Source of the DNA: an uncultured Marvinbryantia sp.
GTDB lineage: Bacteria > Bacillota > Clostridia > Lachnospirales > Lachnospiraceae
Assembly: GCF_905201705.1 (NCBI RefSeq)
Contig: NZ_CAJKOX010000002.1
Location: 92,779 to 156,778, forward strand
Length of the DNA: 64,000 bases
Direction: 5' to 3'
The notes beneath the pieces were generated by a model. It was given only the letters and a program-made list of their open reading frames with translations, ran no database searches and was not told the DNA's origin. Of the stretch, positions 44,004 through 52,653 are shown piece after piece. Position 1 is the stretch's first letter; the number at the start of each line of letters is the position of its first letter. A program made the translations under genes and the position numbers.

Positions 44004-44032
44004 TTGACAAAAATATTGCCGATGTATATTAT
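44004..44032 (+). promoter_or_regulatory. Promoter upstream of the FliB-like gene
   Basis: TTGACA (44004-44009), a 17-base spacer and TATTAT (44027-44032). The start codon of the FliB-like gene lies about 190 bases downstream, leaving a long leader. Confidence 0.65.
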
Positions 44033-44062
44033 ATTAACAGCGGAAAATCAGCAAAGGGCTCT

Positions 44063-44158
44063 ATGGACACCATGCAGCCAAGACTGATCGAGGAATCAAA
44101 GATTCACTGTGCAAGAGGGCATTTCAAAGCGATCTCCAATGGAATCATTGAAATGTAA
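44063..44158 (+). CDS. Possible 31-residue leader ORF
   Basis: ATG 44063 with AAAGGG four bases upstream opens a 31-codon frame (MDTMQPRLIEESKIHC...) placed directly after a good promoter and ending 70 bases before the FliB-like start. An AAAGGAG at 44177-44183 lies in the rest of the leader with no start codon nearby. It may be a small peptide, a leader or chance; I recognise no family. Confidence 0.25.
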   Translation: MDTMQPRLIEESKIHCARGHFKAISNGIIEM

Positions 44159-44228
44159 TGAGCGCAAAGTGAGAGAAAGGAGATCGGAAAAGTTTCTGCT
44201 GTCCCGCAGAAATTTTTTTGACAGAAGG

Positions 44229-45383
44229 ATGCTATATACAAGACCGGATTATTACACAAAATTTCACTGCACAGCCGATGCCTGCGAGGATACCTGCTGT
44301 GCCGGCTGGCAGATCGTGATCGACAGAAGATCACTGAAAAAATATAAGACCTGCAAGGGAAGCTTTCGGAAACGGCTGCGCCGGGGAATCGACTGGAAAG
44401 GGCAGGTATTTCATCAGAAAGCGGAAAAACGCTGCGCATTTTTGAATGATGAAAATTTATGCGATCTTTATACAGCGCTTGGACGCGATCATCTGTGCCA
44501 GACCTGCAGGCGTTATCCGCGGCACATCGAGGAATTTGAAGGCGTGCGGGAGCTTACTCTGTCTCTGTCGTGCCCGGAGGTCACAAAAATTCTGATGCAT
44601 CATACAGAACCTGTGACGTTTCAGCGGGCGGAGACAAAGCGTCGGGAGACGTATGAGGAGGATTTTGATCTTCTTCTGTATTCCGCATTATGTGATGCGC
44701 GTGAGGTGATACTTCACATTTTGCAGGACCGCACGCTTCCGAACGGAGTGCGGGAGCGGCTGGTATACGGTATTGCACACGATATGCAGCGCCGCATCGA
44801 CCAGGGAGAATTGTTTGCCTGTCAGGAGGTGCTGGAAAAATATCAGCGTGAAGCGGCACGGCAGTTTGCAGCAAAAAGAATGTGTGAAGAAGGTGCGGAT
44901 GCCGGGAGAAGCTTTGCGGTGGCGAAGAAAAATTTCCGGGGGCTTTTTCAGCTTGAGCTGCTCCGGCAGGAGTGGGACGTACAGCTTTTGGAGGTGGAGC
45001 AGTTTTTATTTCTGGGACACACGGCGCAGGAGTATGCGCTTGTTACGGCGGATTTTCAAAGCTGGCTTGCAGAAAACTATCCGGTGTGGGAGATTCAGAA
45101 GGAACAGCTTCTCGTATATTTTGTGAGTACATATTTTTGCGGCGCCGTTTACGACGGACAGGTATTTTCCAAAATGAAAATGGCGCTGCTCAGCGCGGAG
45201 GCGATCGGGGAAATCTTAAAAGCGCGCTGGCTGAAAAACGGACGGCAGCTTGATGAGGAAGATGTGATCGACGTGGTGTACCGCTATTCCCGCGAGGTGG
45301 AGCATTCGGATGAAAACCTGAAGAAGATAGAGAAGCTTCCGTTTTCATTCACAGAAAGTATATGTCACACAAATAGGACGTGA
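44229..45383 (+). CDS. FliB-like flagellin lysine-N-methylase family protein
   Basis: 384 residues from ATG 44229. The Cys-rich N-terminus, DYYTKFHCTADACEDTCCAGW, then CAFLNDENLCDLYTALG and HLCQTCRRYPR, is the family hallmark and probably binds an Fe-S cluster. FliB methylates lysines of flagellin in Salmonella. No flagellar gene is present in this window, and many Clostridia carry free-standing homologues, so the target protein is unknown. The ribosome site is poor (AGAAGG abuts the ATG). Start is chosen by family N-terminus. Confidence 0.82.
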   Translation: MLYTRPDYYTKFHCTADACEDTCCAGWQIVIDRRSLKKYKTCKGSFRKRLRRGIDWKGQVFHQKAEKRCAFLNDENLCDLYTALGRDHLCQTCRRYPRHIEEFEGVRELTLSLSCPEVTKILMHHTEPVTFQRAETKRRETYEEDFDLLLYSALCDAREVILHILQDRTLPNGVRERLVYGIAHDMQRRIDQGELFACQEVLEKYQREAARQFAAKRMCEEGADAGRSFAVAKKNFRGLFQLELLRQEWDVQLLEVEQFLFLGHTAQEYALVTADFQSWLAENYPVWEIQKEQLLVYFVSTYFCGAVYDGQVFSKMKMALLSAEAIGEILKARWLKNGRQLDEEDVIDVVYRYSREVEHSDENLKKIEKLPFSFTESICHTNRT

Positions 45384-45439
45384 CATCCTTTTGGATTTAT
45401 AAAAAATTACGCAGAACCATAAAAAAATCATAAAAGCCG

Positions 45440-45467
45440 TTGACTTATTTTTTGTGAAAGGTACAAT
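45440..45467 (+). promoter_or_regulatory. Promoter of the DUF5685/J-domain/Hsp70 operon
   Basis: TTGACT (45440-45445), a 16-base spacer and TACAAT (45462-45467), 33 bases before the first start codon. No CIRCE (heat-shock) inverted repeat is present. Confidence 0.75.
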
Positions 45468-45499
45468 TATCTGTAGCAGAATGATAAGGAGCAAAAAAT

Positions 45500-46324
45500 A
45501 TGTTTGGATATATCATTTGTAATAAAAAAGGACTTTCACAGGAGGAGCTTGACCGGTATCAGAAAGTGTATTGCGGACTCTGTAAAACACTGGGGGAGCG
45601 GTACGGACAGATGGAGCGGATGAGTCTGACGTATGATATGACGTTTGTGATCCTGTTCCTGTCATCGCTTTATGAGCCGCCGGAAAAGGAGGAGAGCTTT
45701 CGCTGCGCGGTTCATCCGACCCGCAAAAAAATTGCCGTGGAAAATAAATTCACGGAATATGCCGCGGATATGACGGTGCTCATGACCTATTATAAATGTC
45801 TGGATGACTGGGAGGACGAGCGAAATCATTTGAAATACCGCTATGCGAAAATACTGGAGGACAGCTTCCAGAAAACGGTTCAGCAATATCCCAGACAGAG
45901 CCGGATCGTGGCGAGCAGCATTAAAGAGCTGGCTGCGATTGAAAAGTCACATAACAGTATACCGGATGATGCGGTGAACTGTTCCGGGAAAATGCTCTCT
46001 GAGCTTTTTGTGTATGAGGAGGATTTCTGGAGCAATAGTCTGCGCAGCTTCGGGTATGAGCTGGGGCGGTTTATTTATCTGATGGATGCCGCGATGGATT
46101 ACAAAAAAGATCTGAAAAAGAAAAATTACAATCCGCTGGTCAGTATGCAGAAAAAACCGGAGGAGATGGAAGCGGTGCTTACGATGGCGATTGGAAACGC
46201 CACACATCAGTTTGAGAAGCTGCCGCTGGTGCAGGATGAGCACCTGCTGAAAAATATTTTGTATGGCGGAGTATGGCAGCAATACTACGCAAGGATACTG
46301 GGAAAGGAGAAATCCCATGATTGA
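45500..46324 (+). CDS. DUF5685 family protein
   Basis: 274 residues. The start MFGYIICNKKGLSQEELDRY and YCGLCKTLGERYG, with two conserved Cys, then YLDDWEDE-like YKCLDDWEDERN and FGYELGRFIYLMDAAMDYKKD, are the known pattern of this uncharacterised clostridial family; the paired acidic motifs on helices recall isoprenoid-synthase-type all-alpha folds, but this is only a resemblance. First gene of a three-gene operon with a J-domain protein (8-base overlap) and an Hsp70. Confidence 0.85.
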   Translation: MFGYIICNKKGLSQEELDRYQKVYCGLCKTLGERYGQMERMSLTYDMTFVILFLSSLYEPPEKEESFRCAVHPTRKKIAVENKFTEYAADMTVLMTYYKCLDDWEDERNHLKYRYAKILEDSFQKTVQQYPRQSRIVASSIKELAAIEKSHNSIPDDAVNCSGKMLSELFVYEEDFWSNSLRSFGYELGRFIYLMDAAMDYKKDLKKKNYNPLVSMQKKPEEMEAVLTMAIGNATHQFEKLPLVQDEHLLKNILYGGVWQQYYARILGKEKSHD

Positions 46325-47156
46325 CGATCCATATAAAGTACTTGGGGTATCAAAGGATGCGACGAAGGATGAAATAAAGCGGGCATACCGCAAAAAGGCA
46401 AAAGAATATCACCCGGATCTGCACCCGGATGATCCGAAGGCTGCAGAGAAGATGAACGAGGTAAATGAGGCATATGATATGCTGAATAACCCGGAAAAAT
46501 ATCAGAACCGTCAGCAGTCGCGCGGTCCGGGAAGCTCTTATGGCGGCTATGGAAATGGTTCAGGCGGCTATAGTGGTTATGGCAGGCAGCAGGGCGGCTA
46601 TGGAAGCGGTTCGGGCGGCTACGGCGGACAGCAGGGCGGCTATGGAAGTGGTTCAGGCGGCTACGGCGGACAGCAGGGCGGGTATGGAAACGGATCAGGT
46701 GGCTATGGCGGTTACGGTGGATTTGGCGGTTTTGATTTTGACGATCTGTTTGGCTTTGGACAGACGCGGGAAATGCCACGTCCAAATGCACAGCCGCAGG
46801 ATAGTGCCGACATCCGGCAGGCGATCGACTTTATTAATATGAAACAATACAGCTATGCCAATCAGACGCTGAACAGTATTGTCAGCGCGAACCGCAATGC
46901 GAGATGGTACTATTTGAGTGCGCTCGCGAATCATGGACTTGGCAACACGATATTTGCGGTGGAGCAGATTCAGAAAGCGCTCCAGAGGGAGCCGGATAAT
47001 ACGGTTTACCGGCAGACGCTTCAGTGTATGCAGCAGACCGGGGACACATATAATCAAAACGGGCAGGATTACCAGAAATACGCGGAGGGCTTTAACCGCA
47101 TGTGCATGAGTTTTTGTATGCTGCAATTTTTCTGCACCTTCTGCCGGTGCTGTTAG
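46317..47156 (+). CDS. J-domain protein with Gly/Tyr/Ser-rich low-complexity region
   Basis: 279 residues from ATG 46317 (AAAGGAGAAATCCC upstream). Residues 4-65 are a J domain: DPYKVLGVSKDATKDEIKRAYRK and the HPD triad in EYHPDLHPDD. Residues ~70-150 are low complexity, with repeated GGYGSGSGGYGGQQ units. Residues 165-260 are helical repeats of TPR type. The tail ends in a Cys cluster (CMLQFFCTFCRCC). It should stimulate the ATPase of the Hsp70 encoded next. It lacks the zinc-finger domain of DnaJ proper, so it is a class B/C partner. Confidence 0.9.
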   Translation: MIDDPYKVLGVSKDATKDEIKRAYRKKAKEYHPDLHPDDPKAAEKMNEVNEAYDMLNNPEKYQNRQQSRGPGSSYGGYGNGSGGYSGYGRQQGGYGSGSGGYGGQQGGYGSGSGGYGGQQGGYGNGSGGYGGYGGFGGFDFDDLFGFGQTREMPRPNAQPQDSADIRQAIDFINMKQYSYANQTLNSIVSANRNARWYYLSALANHGLGNTIFAVEQIQKALQREPDNTVYRQTLQCMQQTGDTYNQNGQDYQKYAEGFNRMCMSFCMLQFFCTFCRCC

Positions 47157-47167
47157 GAGGATAAGCT

Positions 47168-48928
47168 TTGGGTAAAGTAATAGGAATCGATTTGGGAACA
47201 ACAAACAGCTGCGTATCCGTTGTGGAAAACGGGGAGCCGGTGATCATTCCGGCAAGCTCCGGCGCGATGACGACGCCGAGCGTGGTGGCATTTTCGAAAG
47301 CGGGCGAGCGCATCGTCGGAGATGCGGCGCGCAGACAGGCGGTGACAAACACGGAGCGCACGATCAGCTCGGTGAAACGTCACATGGGAACGGATTGGAG
47401 CATCCGGATCGATGGCAAGGAGTACAAGCCTCAGACGATCAGCGCGATGATCCTCATGCAGCTGAAAAAAGATGCGGAGAGCTTTATCGGGGAACCGGTG
47501 ACGGAGGCGGTTATCACTGTTCCGGCATATTTTAATGATATTCAGCGGCAGGCGACCAAGGACGCCGGGCGTATTGCCGGATTAAATGTCAAGCGCATTA
47601 TCAACGAGCCGACCAGCGCGGCGCTTTCCTATGGGCTGAACCACGGGGAGCCGCAGAAGGTGATGGTTTATGACCTGGGCGGCGGCACGTTTGATGTTTC
47701 TGTCATTGAGATCGGCGAGGGTGTCATCGAGGTGCTTGCGACGGCGGGCGACAATCACTTGGGCGGTGATGATTTTGACGCGCGCGTCCGCGACTGGCTG
47801 GTTCGCAGCTTCCGTGAGGAACATCACATAGATATTACACGTGATGTTGCGGCGATGACGCGAGTCACCGAGGCGGCGGAGCAGGCGAAAAAAACGCTTT
47901 CTACGGCAGACAGTGCACATATTGAACTGCCGTATCTTACAACGGGCAGGGAAGGCCCGGTACACATGGACATTGTCCTCACGCGTGCAAAGTTTGAGGA
48001 ATTAATAAGAGACTTAATTGAACGGACTGCGGAACCGGTGCAGAACGCTCTGAATGATGCAGGCATTGCTGCTTCCGAGCTTGGAAGAGTGCTGCTGGTC
48101 GGCGGTTCCACCAGAATTCCGGCGATCCAGGCGAAGGTGCGCGCGCTTACCGGAAAGGAGCCTTCCAGGAACATCAACCCGGACGAGTGCGTGGCGAAGG
48201 GCGCGGCGATCCTTGGAAGCACCCTGCAGGGAAATGCGCTGGTGACAGCGGGCGCCGGGCAGGATCTGCTGCTTTTGGATGTGATTCCGCTCAGCCTTTC
48301 CATCGAGACGGTGGGAGGCGTTGCCACCCGTCTGATCGAGCGAAACTCTACGCTGCCGACGCGCTTTTCACGGGTGTTCTCTACAGCGGCGCCGTATCAG
48401 CGCGACGTAGAGATCCACGTATTGCAGGGTGAGCGGCCGATGGCGCGGGACAATAAGACGATCGGAAAATTCCGCTTAAAGGGAATCAAGCGCGCTCCGG
48501 CGGGCGTGCCGCAGATCGAGGTTACATTTGATATCGACACCAACGGTATTCTGACGGTGTCTGCGAAGGATCTGGACACCGGAAAGGAGCAGTCGATCAC
48601 CATCACGGCGAATGACCGCATGTCTGAGTCGGAGATCGAGCAGGCAATCCGCGATGCGAACGAGTACGCCGGGCAGGATCAGATCCGCGTGGATGCGATG
48701 GAGCTGACGCGTGAGGCGCAGACACTTGTCACGCAGGTACAGCGTGCGCTGAAAGAAGAAAAAAAGAATCTTGACAAGGCGGATAAAAAGCAGATCAAAA
48801 ATGATTGCAACACCTTGCAAAAGCTGCTTAATAAGTGCCGGCTGGATAAGATTTCCGAGTCGGAGCTGGAGGAAATCCGCAGAGCGAAAGCGCAGCTCGA
48901 ACAGTCTGCCGCGCAGATCCTTTCCTGA
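47168..48928 (+). CDS. Hsp70 (DnaK paralogue)
   Basis: 586 residues, shorter than housekeeping DnaK (about 610-640). TTG start, set by GGAGGATAAGC and the invariant GIDLGTTNSCVSV; also VYDLGGGTFDVSVIEIG, VLLVGGSTRIPAIQ and the substrate-domain region ERNSTLPTRFSRVFSTAAPYQ. The C-terminal lid is short and lacks the EEVD-like or Asp/Glu-rich tail. No grpE, hrcA or dnaJ is nearby and no CIRCE box, so it is a specialised chaperone dedicated to the J-domain partner and perhaps the DUF5685 protein. Followed by a strong terminator. Confidence 0.93.
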   Translation: MGKVIGIDLGTTNSCVSVVENGEPVIIPASSGAMTTPSVVAFSKAGERIVGDAARRQAVTNTERTISSVKRHMGTDWSIRIDGKEYKPQTISAMILMQLKKDAESFIGEPVTEAVITVPAYFNDIQRQATKDAGRIAGLNVKRIINEPTSAALSYGLNHGEPQKVMVYDLGGGTFDVSVIEIGEGVIEVLATAGDNHLGGDDFDARVRDWLVRSFREEHHIDITRDVAAMTRVTEAAEQAKKTLSTADSAHIELPYLTTGREGPVHMDIVLTRAKFEELIRDLIERTAEPVQNALNDAGIAASELGRVLLVGGSTRIPAIQAKVRALTGKEPSRNINPDECVAKGAAILGSTLQGNALVTAGAGQDLLLLDVIPLSLSIETVGGVATRLIERNSTLPTRFSRVFSTAAPYQRDVEIHVLQGERPMARDNKTIGKFRLKGIKRAPAGVPQIEVTFDIDTNGILTVSAKDLDTGKEQSITITANDRMSESEIEQAIRDANEYAGQDQIRVDAMELTREAQTLVTQVQRALKEEKKNLDKADKKQIKNDCNTLQKLLNKCRLDKISESELEEIRRAKAQLEQSAAQILS

Positions 48929-48945
48929 GAGATTGTTAAATTTTT

Positions 48946-48978
48946 ATCCCCCCACCGGGCTTGTGGGGGGATTTTTTT
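48946..48978 (+). terminator. Rho-independent terminator after the Hsp70 gene
   Basis: ATCCCCCCAC (48946-48955) pairs with GTGGGGGGAT (48963-48972), followed by a run of T to 48978. Confidence 0.95.
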
Positions 48979-48989
48979 ACGTATATAAT
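48961..48989 (+). promoter_or_regulatory. Promoter of the peptide/nickel-type ABC importer operon
   Basis: TTGTGG (48961-48966), a 17-base spacer and TATAAT (48984-48989). The -35 lies within the terminator of the previous gene. Transcription should start near 48996, right at the foot of the structured leader. Confidence 0.6.
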
Positions 48990-48997
48990 ATCACTAA

Positions 48998-49059
48998 TGA
49001 AAGCCGGGGTGCTATGCGAACGCGGGTGAAATTGCCAAAGGAACGGTTCGCGGCTTTCA
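48998..49059 (+). ncRNA. Structured 5' leader, riboswitch-like, class unknown
   Basis: TGAAAGCC (48998-49005) pairs with GGCTTTCA (49052-49059), and GCGAAC (49016-49021) pairs with GTTCGC (49046-49051). The two helices stack directly on the 3' side and are separated by a 10-base bulge GGGGTGCTAT on the 5' side; a 24-base loop GCGGGTGAAATTGCC... closes the top. A possible second fold TGATA/TATCA follows at 49061-49103. No terminator is seen in the leader, so any control would be at translation. It does not match a riboswitch that I know. Confidence 0.45.
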
Positions 49060-49136
49060 ATGATAGTGAAAAGTCGACATTTCGCGAAACCTGAAATTTA
49101 TCACGGTTAAAATGAGACCAGAAAGGGAGTAACAAT

Positions 49137-50717
49137 ATGACAGTACGAAAAATAACGGGGCTTTTCTGTGCGGCAATTTTGACGGGCACACTTTTTATTG
49201 GAACGACAGCGCTTGCAAATGCGGAGGATAATTCCGTGATCGTGACGATGCCGGCGACCTCGGAGCCGGCGTCGGGATTTGATCCGGCGTATGGCTGGGG
49301 TGCGGGCGAGCACGTACATGAGCCGCTGATCCAGAGTACGCTGGTGCGCACGACGACAGACCTTTCGATTGAGAATGACCTGGCGACGGAGTACTCCTGC
49401 AGCGAGGACGGGCTTACCTGGACGGTGAAGATCCGCGATGACGTGAAATTCACGGACGGAGAGCCGCTGACGGCGGAGGATGTGGCGTTTACCTACAATA
49501 ACTGCCGGGACAACAGTTCGGTGAATGATTTTACGATGCTGAAGGAAGCGGTTGCGGTGGACGATACGACGGTGGAATTTCATATGAATACGCCCTATTC
49601 CATCTGGCCGTACACAATGGCGATCGTCGGGATCGTGCCGGAGCATGCATACGATGAAAATTACGGCTGGAATCCGATCGGCTCCGGACGTTACATTATG
49701 AAGCAGTGGGATCAGGGGCAGCAGGTGATCTTTGAGGCCAATCCTGATTATTACGGGGAAGCGCCCAAAATTCAAAAAGTGACAGTGCTGTTTATGGAAG
49801 AGGACGCAGCTCTTGCAGCGGCAATGGCGGGTCAGGTCGATGTGGCGCACACAGCGGCTGCCTACAGTGAGATGGATATTGCCGGATACAACTTACTGAG
49901 TGTGGCGACTGTGGACAACCGCGGCATCAATCTTCCGTGCACCGAGCCGCAGGAAATCGACGGCGTCACTTACGGAAATGCATTAACATGTGATGTGAAT
50001 GTGCGCAGGGCGATCAATCTTGCAATCAACCGGGAAGAAATGATCACAAATGTTTTAAACGGCTATGGAACGGCGGCGTACAGCGTATGTGATAAAATGC
50101 CGTGGTACAATGACGCGGCGGTGACAGAATATAACCTGGACGAGGCGAAAAAGCTGATGGAGGAGGCAGGCTGGACGGAAGGCGCGGACGGCATCCGGGA
50201 AAAGGACGGCGTGCGTGCGGAGCTCACACTGATGTTCTCCAATGGCGATTCTGTGCGGCAGGCGCTTGCAGAGGATACCGCAAATCAGCTTGCAGCGCTC
50301 GGCATCGATGTGACGACCGAGGGCGTGGGCTGGGATACCGCCTACACACGCGCGCAGTCGGATGCGCTTGTGTGGGGCTGGGGAGCACACACACCGATGG
50401 AGCTTTACAATATTTATCACACGACAGACAGCGGTCTGGCGGAGCTTTCGCCTTACGCTAATGAAAAGGTGGATGCCTACATGGACGAGGCGCTGCAGAC
50501 GAGCGATCTGGAAGAATCCTATGAGCTGTGGAAAAAAGCGCAGTGGGACGGCGAGACCGGCGTCACCCAGGACGGCGACATTCCGTGGATATGGCTGTGC
50601 AATATCGATCATCTGTATTTTGTGCGCGACGGTCTGACCGTAGCCGATCAGAAAATCCATCCGCATGGGCATGGATGGTCGATCGTTAATAACGTAGATC
50701 AGTGGGAATGGGAGTAA
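49137..50717 (+). CDS. Family 5 (peptide/nickel-type) ABC substrate-binding protein
   Basis: 526 residues. A signal peptide (GLFCAAILTGTLFIGTTALANA) without a lipobox, then a family 5 binding protein: WTVKIRDDVKFTDGEPLTAEDVAFTYNN is the classic DppA/NikA region, and VRRAINLAINREEM and PIGSGRY-type GSGRYIMKQW follow. The C-terminal HPHGHGWS adds three His and could relate to metal or metallophore binding. First gene of a complete five-gene importer. AAAGGGAGTAAC site. Confidence 0.9.
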   Translation: MTVRKITGLFCAAILTGTLFIGTTALANAEDNSVIVTMPATSEPASGFDPAYGWGAGEHVHEPLIQSTLVRTTTDLSIENDLATEYSCSEDGLTWTVKIRDDVKFTDGEPLTAEDVAFTYNNCRDNSSVNDFTMLKEAVAVDDTTVEFHMNTPYSIWPYTMAIVGIVPEHAYDENYGWNPIGSGRYIMKQWDQGQQVIFEANPDYYGEAPKIQKVTVLFMEEDAALAAAMAGQVDVAHTAAAYSEMDIAGYNLLSVATVDNRGINLPCTEPQEIDGVTYGNALTCDVNVRRAINLAINREEMITNVLNGYGTAAYSVCDKMPWYNDAAVTEYNLDEAKKLMEEAGWTEGADGIREKDGVRAELTLMFSNGDSVRQALAEDTANQLAALGIDVTTEGVGWDTAYTRAQSDALVWGWGAHTPMELYNIYHTTDSGLAELSPYANEKVDAYMDEALQTSDLEESYELWKKAQWDGETGVTQDGDIPWIWLCNIDHLYFVRDGLTVADQKIHPHGHGWSIVNNVDQWEWE

Positions 50718-50727
50718 ATTATTTTTC

Positions 50728-51720
50728 ATGAAACACAACTTATTATTTGCCGGAAAAAACTTTATCCGAATGCTTTTGCTGCTTGCGGCGGTGAGTGTCG
50801 CGACGTTTGCTCTGGTCTCCGCCTCGCCGATCGATCCGCTGCAGGCAAATGTGGGGCAGGCGGCGCTCGGCAGTATGAGCGAGGCGCAGAAGGAAAAGCT
50901 GCGCTCCTACTGGGGCGTCGATGAGCCGCCCGTAAAGCGCTATCTGAACTGGGCGAAGGATGCCCTCCGGGGGGATCTTGGCACATCTTTGCTTTACCGC
51001 CAGCCGGTAACGGACGTGATCGCGGTAAAATTGTCAAATTCCCTGTTTCTGATGGGGATGGCATGGGTGATCTCCGGGCTGCTCGGCTTTTGTCTTGGTG
51101 TGCTTGCCGGAGTATTCCGCGGAAGAACTGTGGACAAACTGGTAAAGGGCTATTGCCTGTTGATCGCCAGCACGCCGGCTTTCTGGCTGGCGCTGTTGCT
51201 GCTGTTAATCTTCAGTGTGTGGCTGAAGCTGCTGCCGATCGGTTTAAGCGTGCCGATCGGAATGGAGGCTGCCGGAGTGACGTTTCTGGATCGTGTACGC
51301 CACGCGATCCTTCCGGCGTTTACATTAAGTATTACCGGAGTATCCAATATTGCCCTGCACACGCGGGAAAAAATGATCGACATCATGGAGAGCGATTATG
51401 TGCTGTTCGCGCGGGCGCGCGGCGAAAAGACGGGCAGCATCGTGCGCAGACATGCGCTGCGCAATGTGCTGCTTCCGGCGCTTACGCTGCAATTTGCATC
51501 AATAAGTGAAATTATCGGCGGTTCGGTGCTGGTGGAGCAGGTATTTTCCTATCCGGGGCTCGGACAGGCTGCTGTGGCGGCGGGCACCGGGAGTGATGTG
51601 CCGCTTTTGATGGGCATCACGTTGATTACGGCGGCAATCGTCTTTTTCGGCAACTTTATTGCGAACCTCCTGTACGGCGTGGTGGATCCGCGCATGCGGA
51701 AAGGAGGGCGTAGGACATGA
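50728..51720 (+). CDS. ABC transporter permease, DppB/NikB class
   Basis: 330 residues with six membrane segments. LNWAKDALRGDLGTSLLYRQPV, the EAA loop YVLFARARGEKTGSIVRRHALRNVLLP, and VLVEQVFSYPGLGQA are the standard features of the first permease subunit. Ten bases after the binding protein; overlaps the second permease by 4 bases. Confidence 0.92.
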   Translation: MKHNLLFAGKNFIRMLLLLAAVSVATFALVSASPIDPLQANVGQAALGSMSEAQKEKLRSYWGVDEPPVKRYLNWAKDALRGDLGTSLLYRQPVTDVIAVKLSNSLFLMGMAWVISGLLGFCLGVLAGVFRGRTVDKLVKGYCLLIASTPAFWLALLLLLIFSVWLKLLPIGLSVPIGMEAAGVTFLDRVRHAILPAFTLSITGVSNIALHTREKMIDIMESDYVLFARARGEKTGSIVRRHALRNVLLPALTLQFASISEIIGGSVLVEQVFSYPGLGQAAVAAGTGSDVPLLMGITLITAAIVFFGNFIANLLYGVVDPRMRKGGRRT

Positions 51721-52583
51721 GGCAGAAATTAAATCAGGGGCAGCGGGCGTGGAACGTGAAGCAGAGATTCAATCAGAGACAGCGCGCGCAGATTTTGCTG
51801 ATATTTTCTGTGATATTTCTGGCGGGTGTGGCAATCGCTGGAATTCTCTGCCACGATGCCGCGATGGAGACAGATTTTTCACGGAAAAATCTGACGCCAT
51901 GTCTGGCTTATCCGTTTGGGACGGACTGGCTGGGCAGAAATATGCTCTGCCGCACGCTGACCGGACTTTCCATGAGTATTCTGATCGGTGTCTGTGCGGC
52001 GGGCGTCAGCGCGGTGATGGCGCTTCTTCTCGGCGTTGCCGCAGCGGTGTTTGGAAAAAAGGTGGATGCGGCAATCAGCTTTTTGATTGACGGAATTATG
52101 GGGATTCCACATATCCTTTTGTTAATTTTGATTTCCTACGCCTGCGGCAAGGGACTGAAGGGCGTGATCATCGGGGTGGCGCTGACACACTGGACGTCGC
52201 TGGCGAGGCTGATCCGCGCGGAGGTGCTGCAGCTTCGCCAGAGCGAATATATTCTGATTGCGGAAAAGCTGGGGCAGAGCAAGTGGAAAATTGCCGTGAA
52301 GCATATGCTTCCGCACCTTCTGCCGCAGTTTCTGGTGGGACTTGTGCTGATGTTTCCGCACGCGATCCTGCACGAATCCAGCATCACCTTTTTAGGCTTC
52401 GGACTTTCCTCGGAACAGCCGGCGATCGGGGTGATCCTGTCGGAGAGCATGACCTATCTGATCATGGGAAAATGGTGGCTGGCGCTGTTTCCGGGAATGA
52501 TGCTGGTGCTGACGGTAGTGCTGTTTGATCTCGGCGGCAATGCGCTGCGCAGGCTGCTCGATCCGAACAGCGTTCATGCATAG
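51717..52583 (+). CDS. ABC transporter permease, DppC/NikC class
   Basis: 288 residues with six membrane segments. AYPFGTDWLGRNMLCR is the FGTDxxGRD-type start of OppC/NikC proteins; the EAA loop is ILIAEKLGQSKWKIAVKHMLPHLLP, and HESSITFLGFGLSSEQPAIGVIL is the C-terminal family motif. Pairs with the preceding subunit. Confidence 0.92.
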   Translation: MRQKLNQGQRAWNVKQRFNQRQRAQILLIFSVIFLAGVAIAGILCHDAAMETDFSRKNLTPCLAYPFGTDWLGRNMLCRTLTGLSMSILIGVCAAGVSAVMALLLGVAAAVFGKKVDAAISFLIDGIMGIPHILLLILISYACGKGLKGVIIGVALTHWTSLARLIRAEVLQLRQSEYILIAEKLGQSKWKIAVKHMLPHLLPQFLVGLVLMFPHAILHESSITFLGFGLSSEQPAIGVILSESMTYLIMGKWWLALFPGMMLVLTVVLFDLGGNALRRLLDPNSVHA

Positions 52584-52653
52584 GTTTTATGTCCGGGCAG
52601 GATGTCTGCTTTGCAAACCTGCCACAGAAAGTGTCTTCATACAGGAGGATTTT

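Noticed and set aside
43934..44158. 74-codon frame starting at 43934
   Set aside because: Its first part overlaps the terminator stem and the promoter at 44004-44032; only the last 31 codons after ATG 44063 could be expressed.
47168..48928. Housekeeping dnaK
   Set aside because: No hrcA-grpE-dnaJ neighbours, no CIRCE element and a short C-terminal lid; better described as a paralogue.
48998..49059. TPP or cobalamin riboswitch upstream of the importer
   Set aside because: GGGGTGCT and GGTGAAATT segments recall parts of them, but CTGAGA, the GCCACTG box and the overall length are missing.
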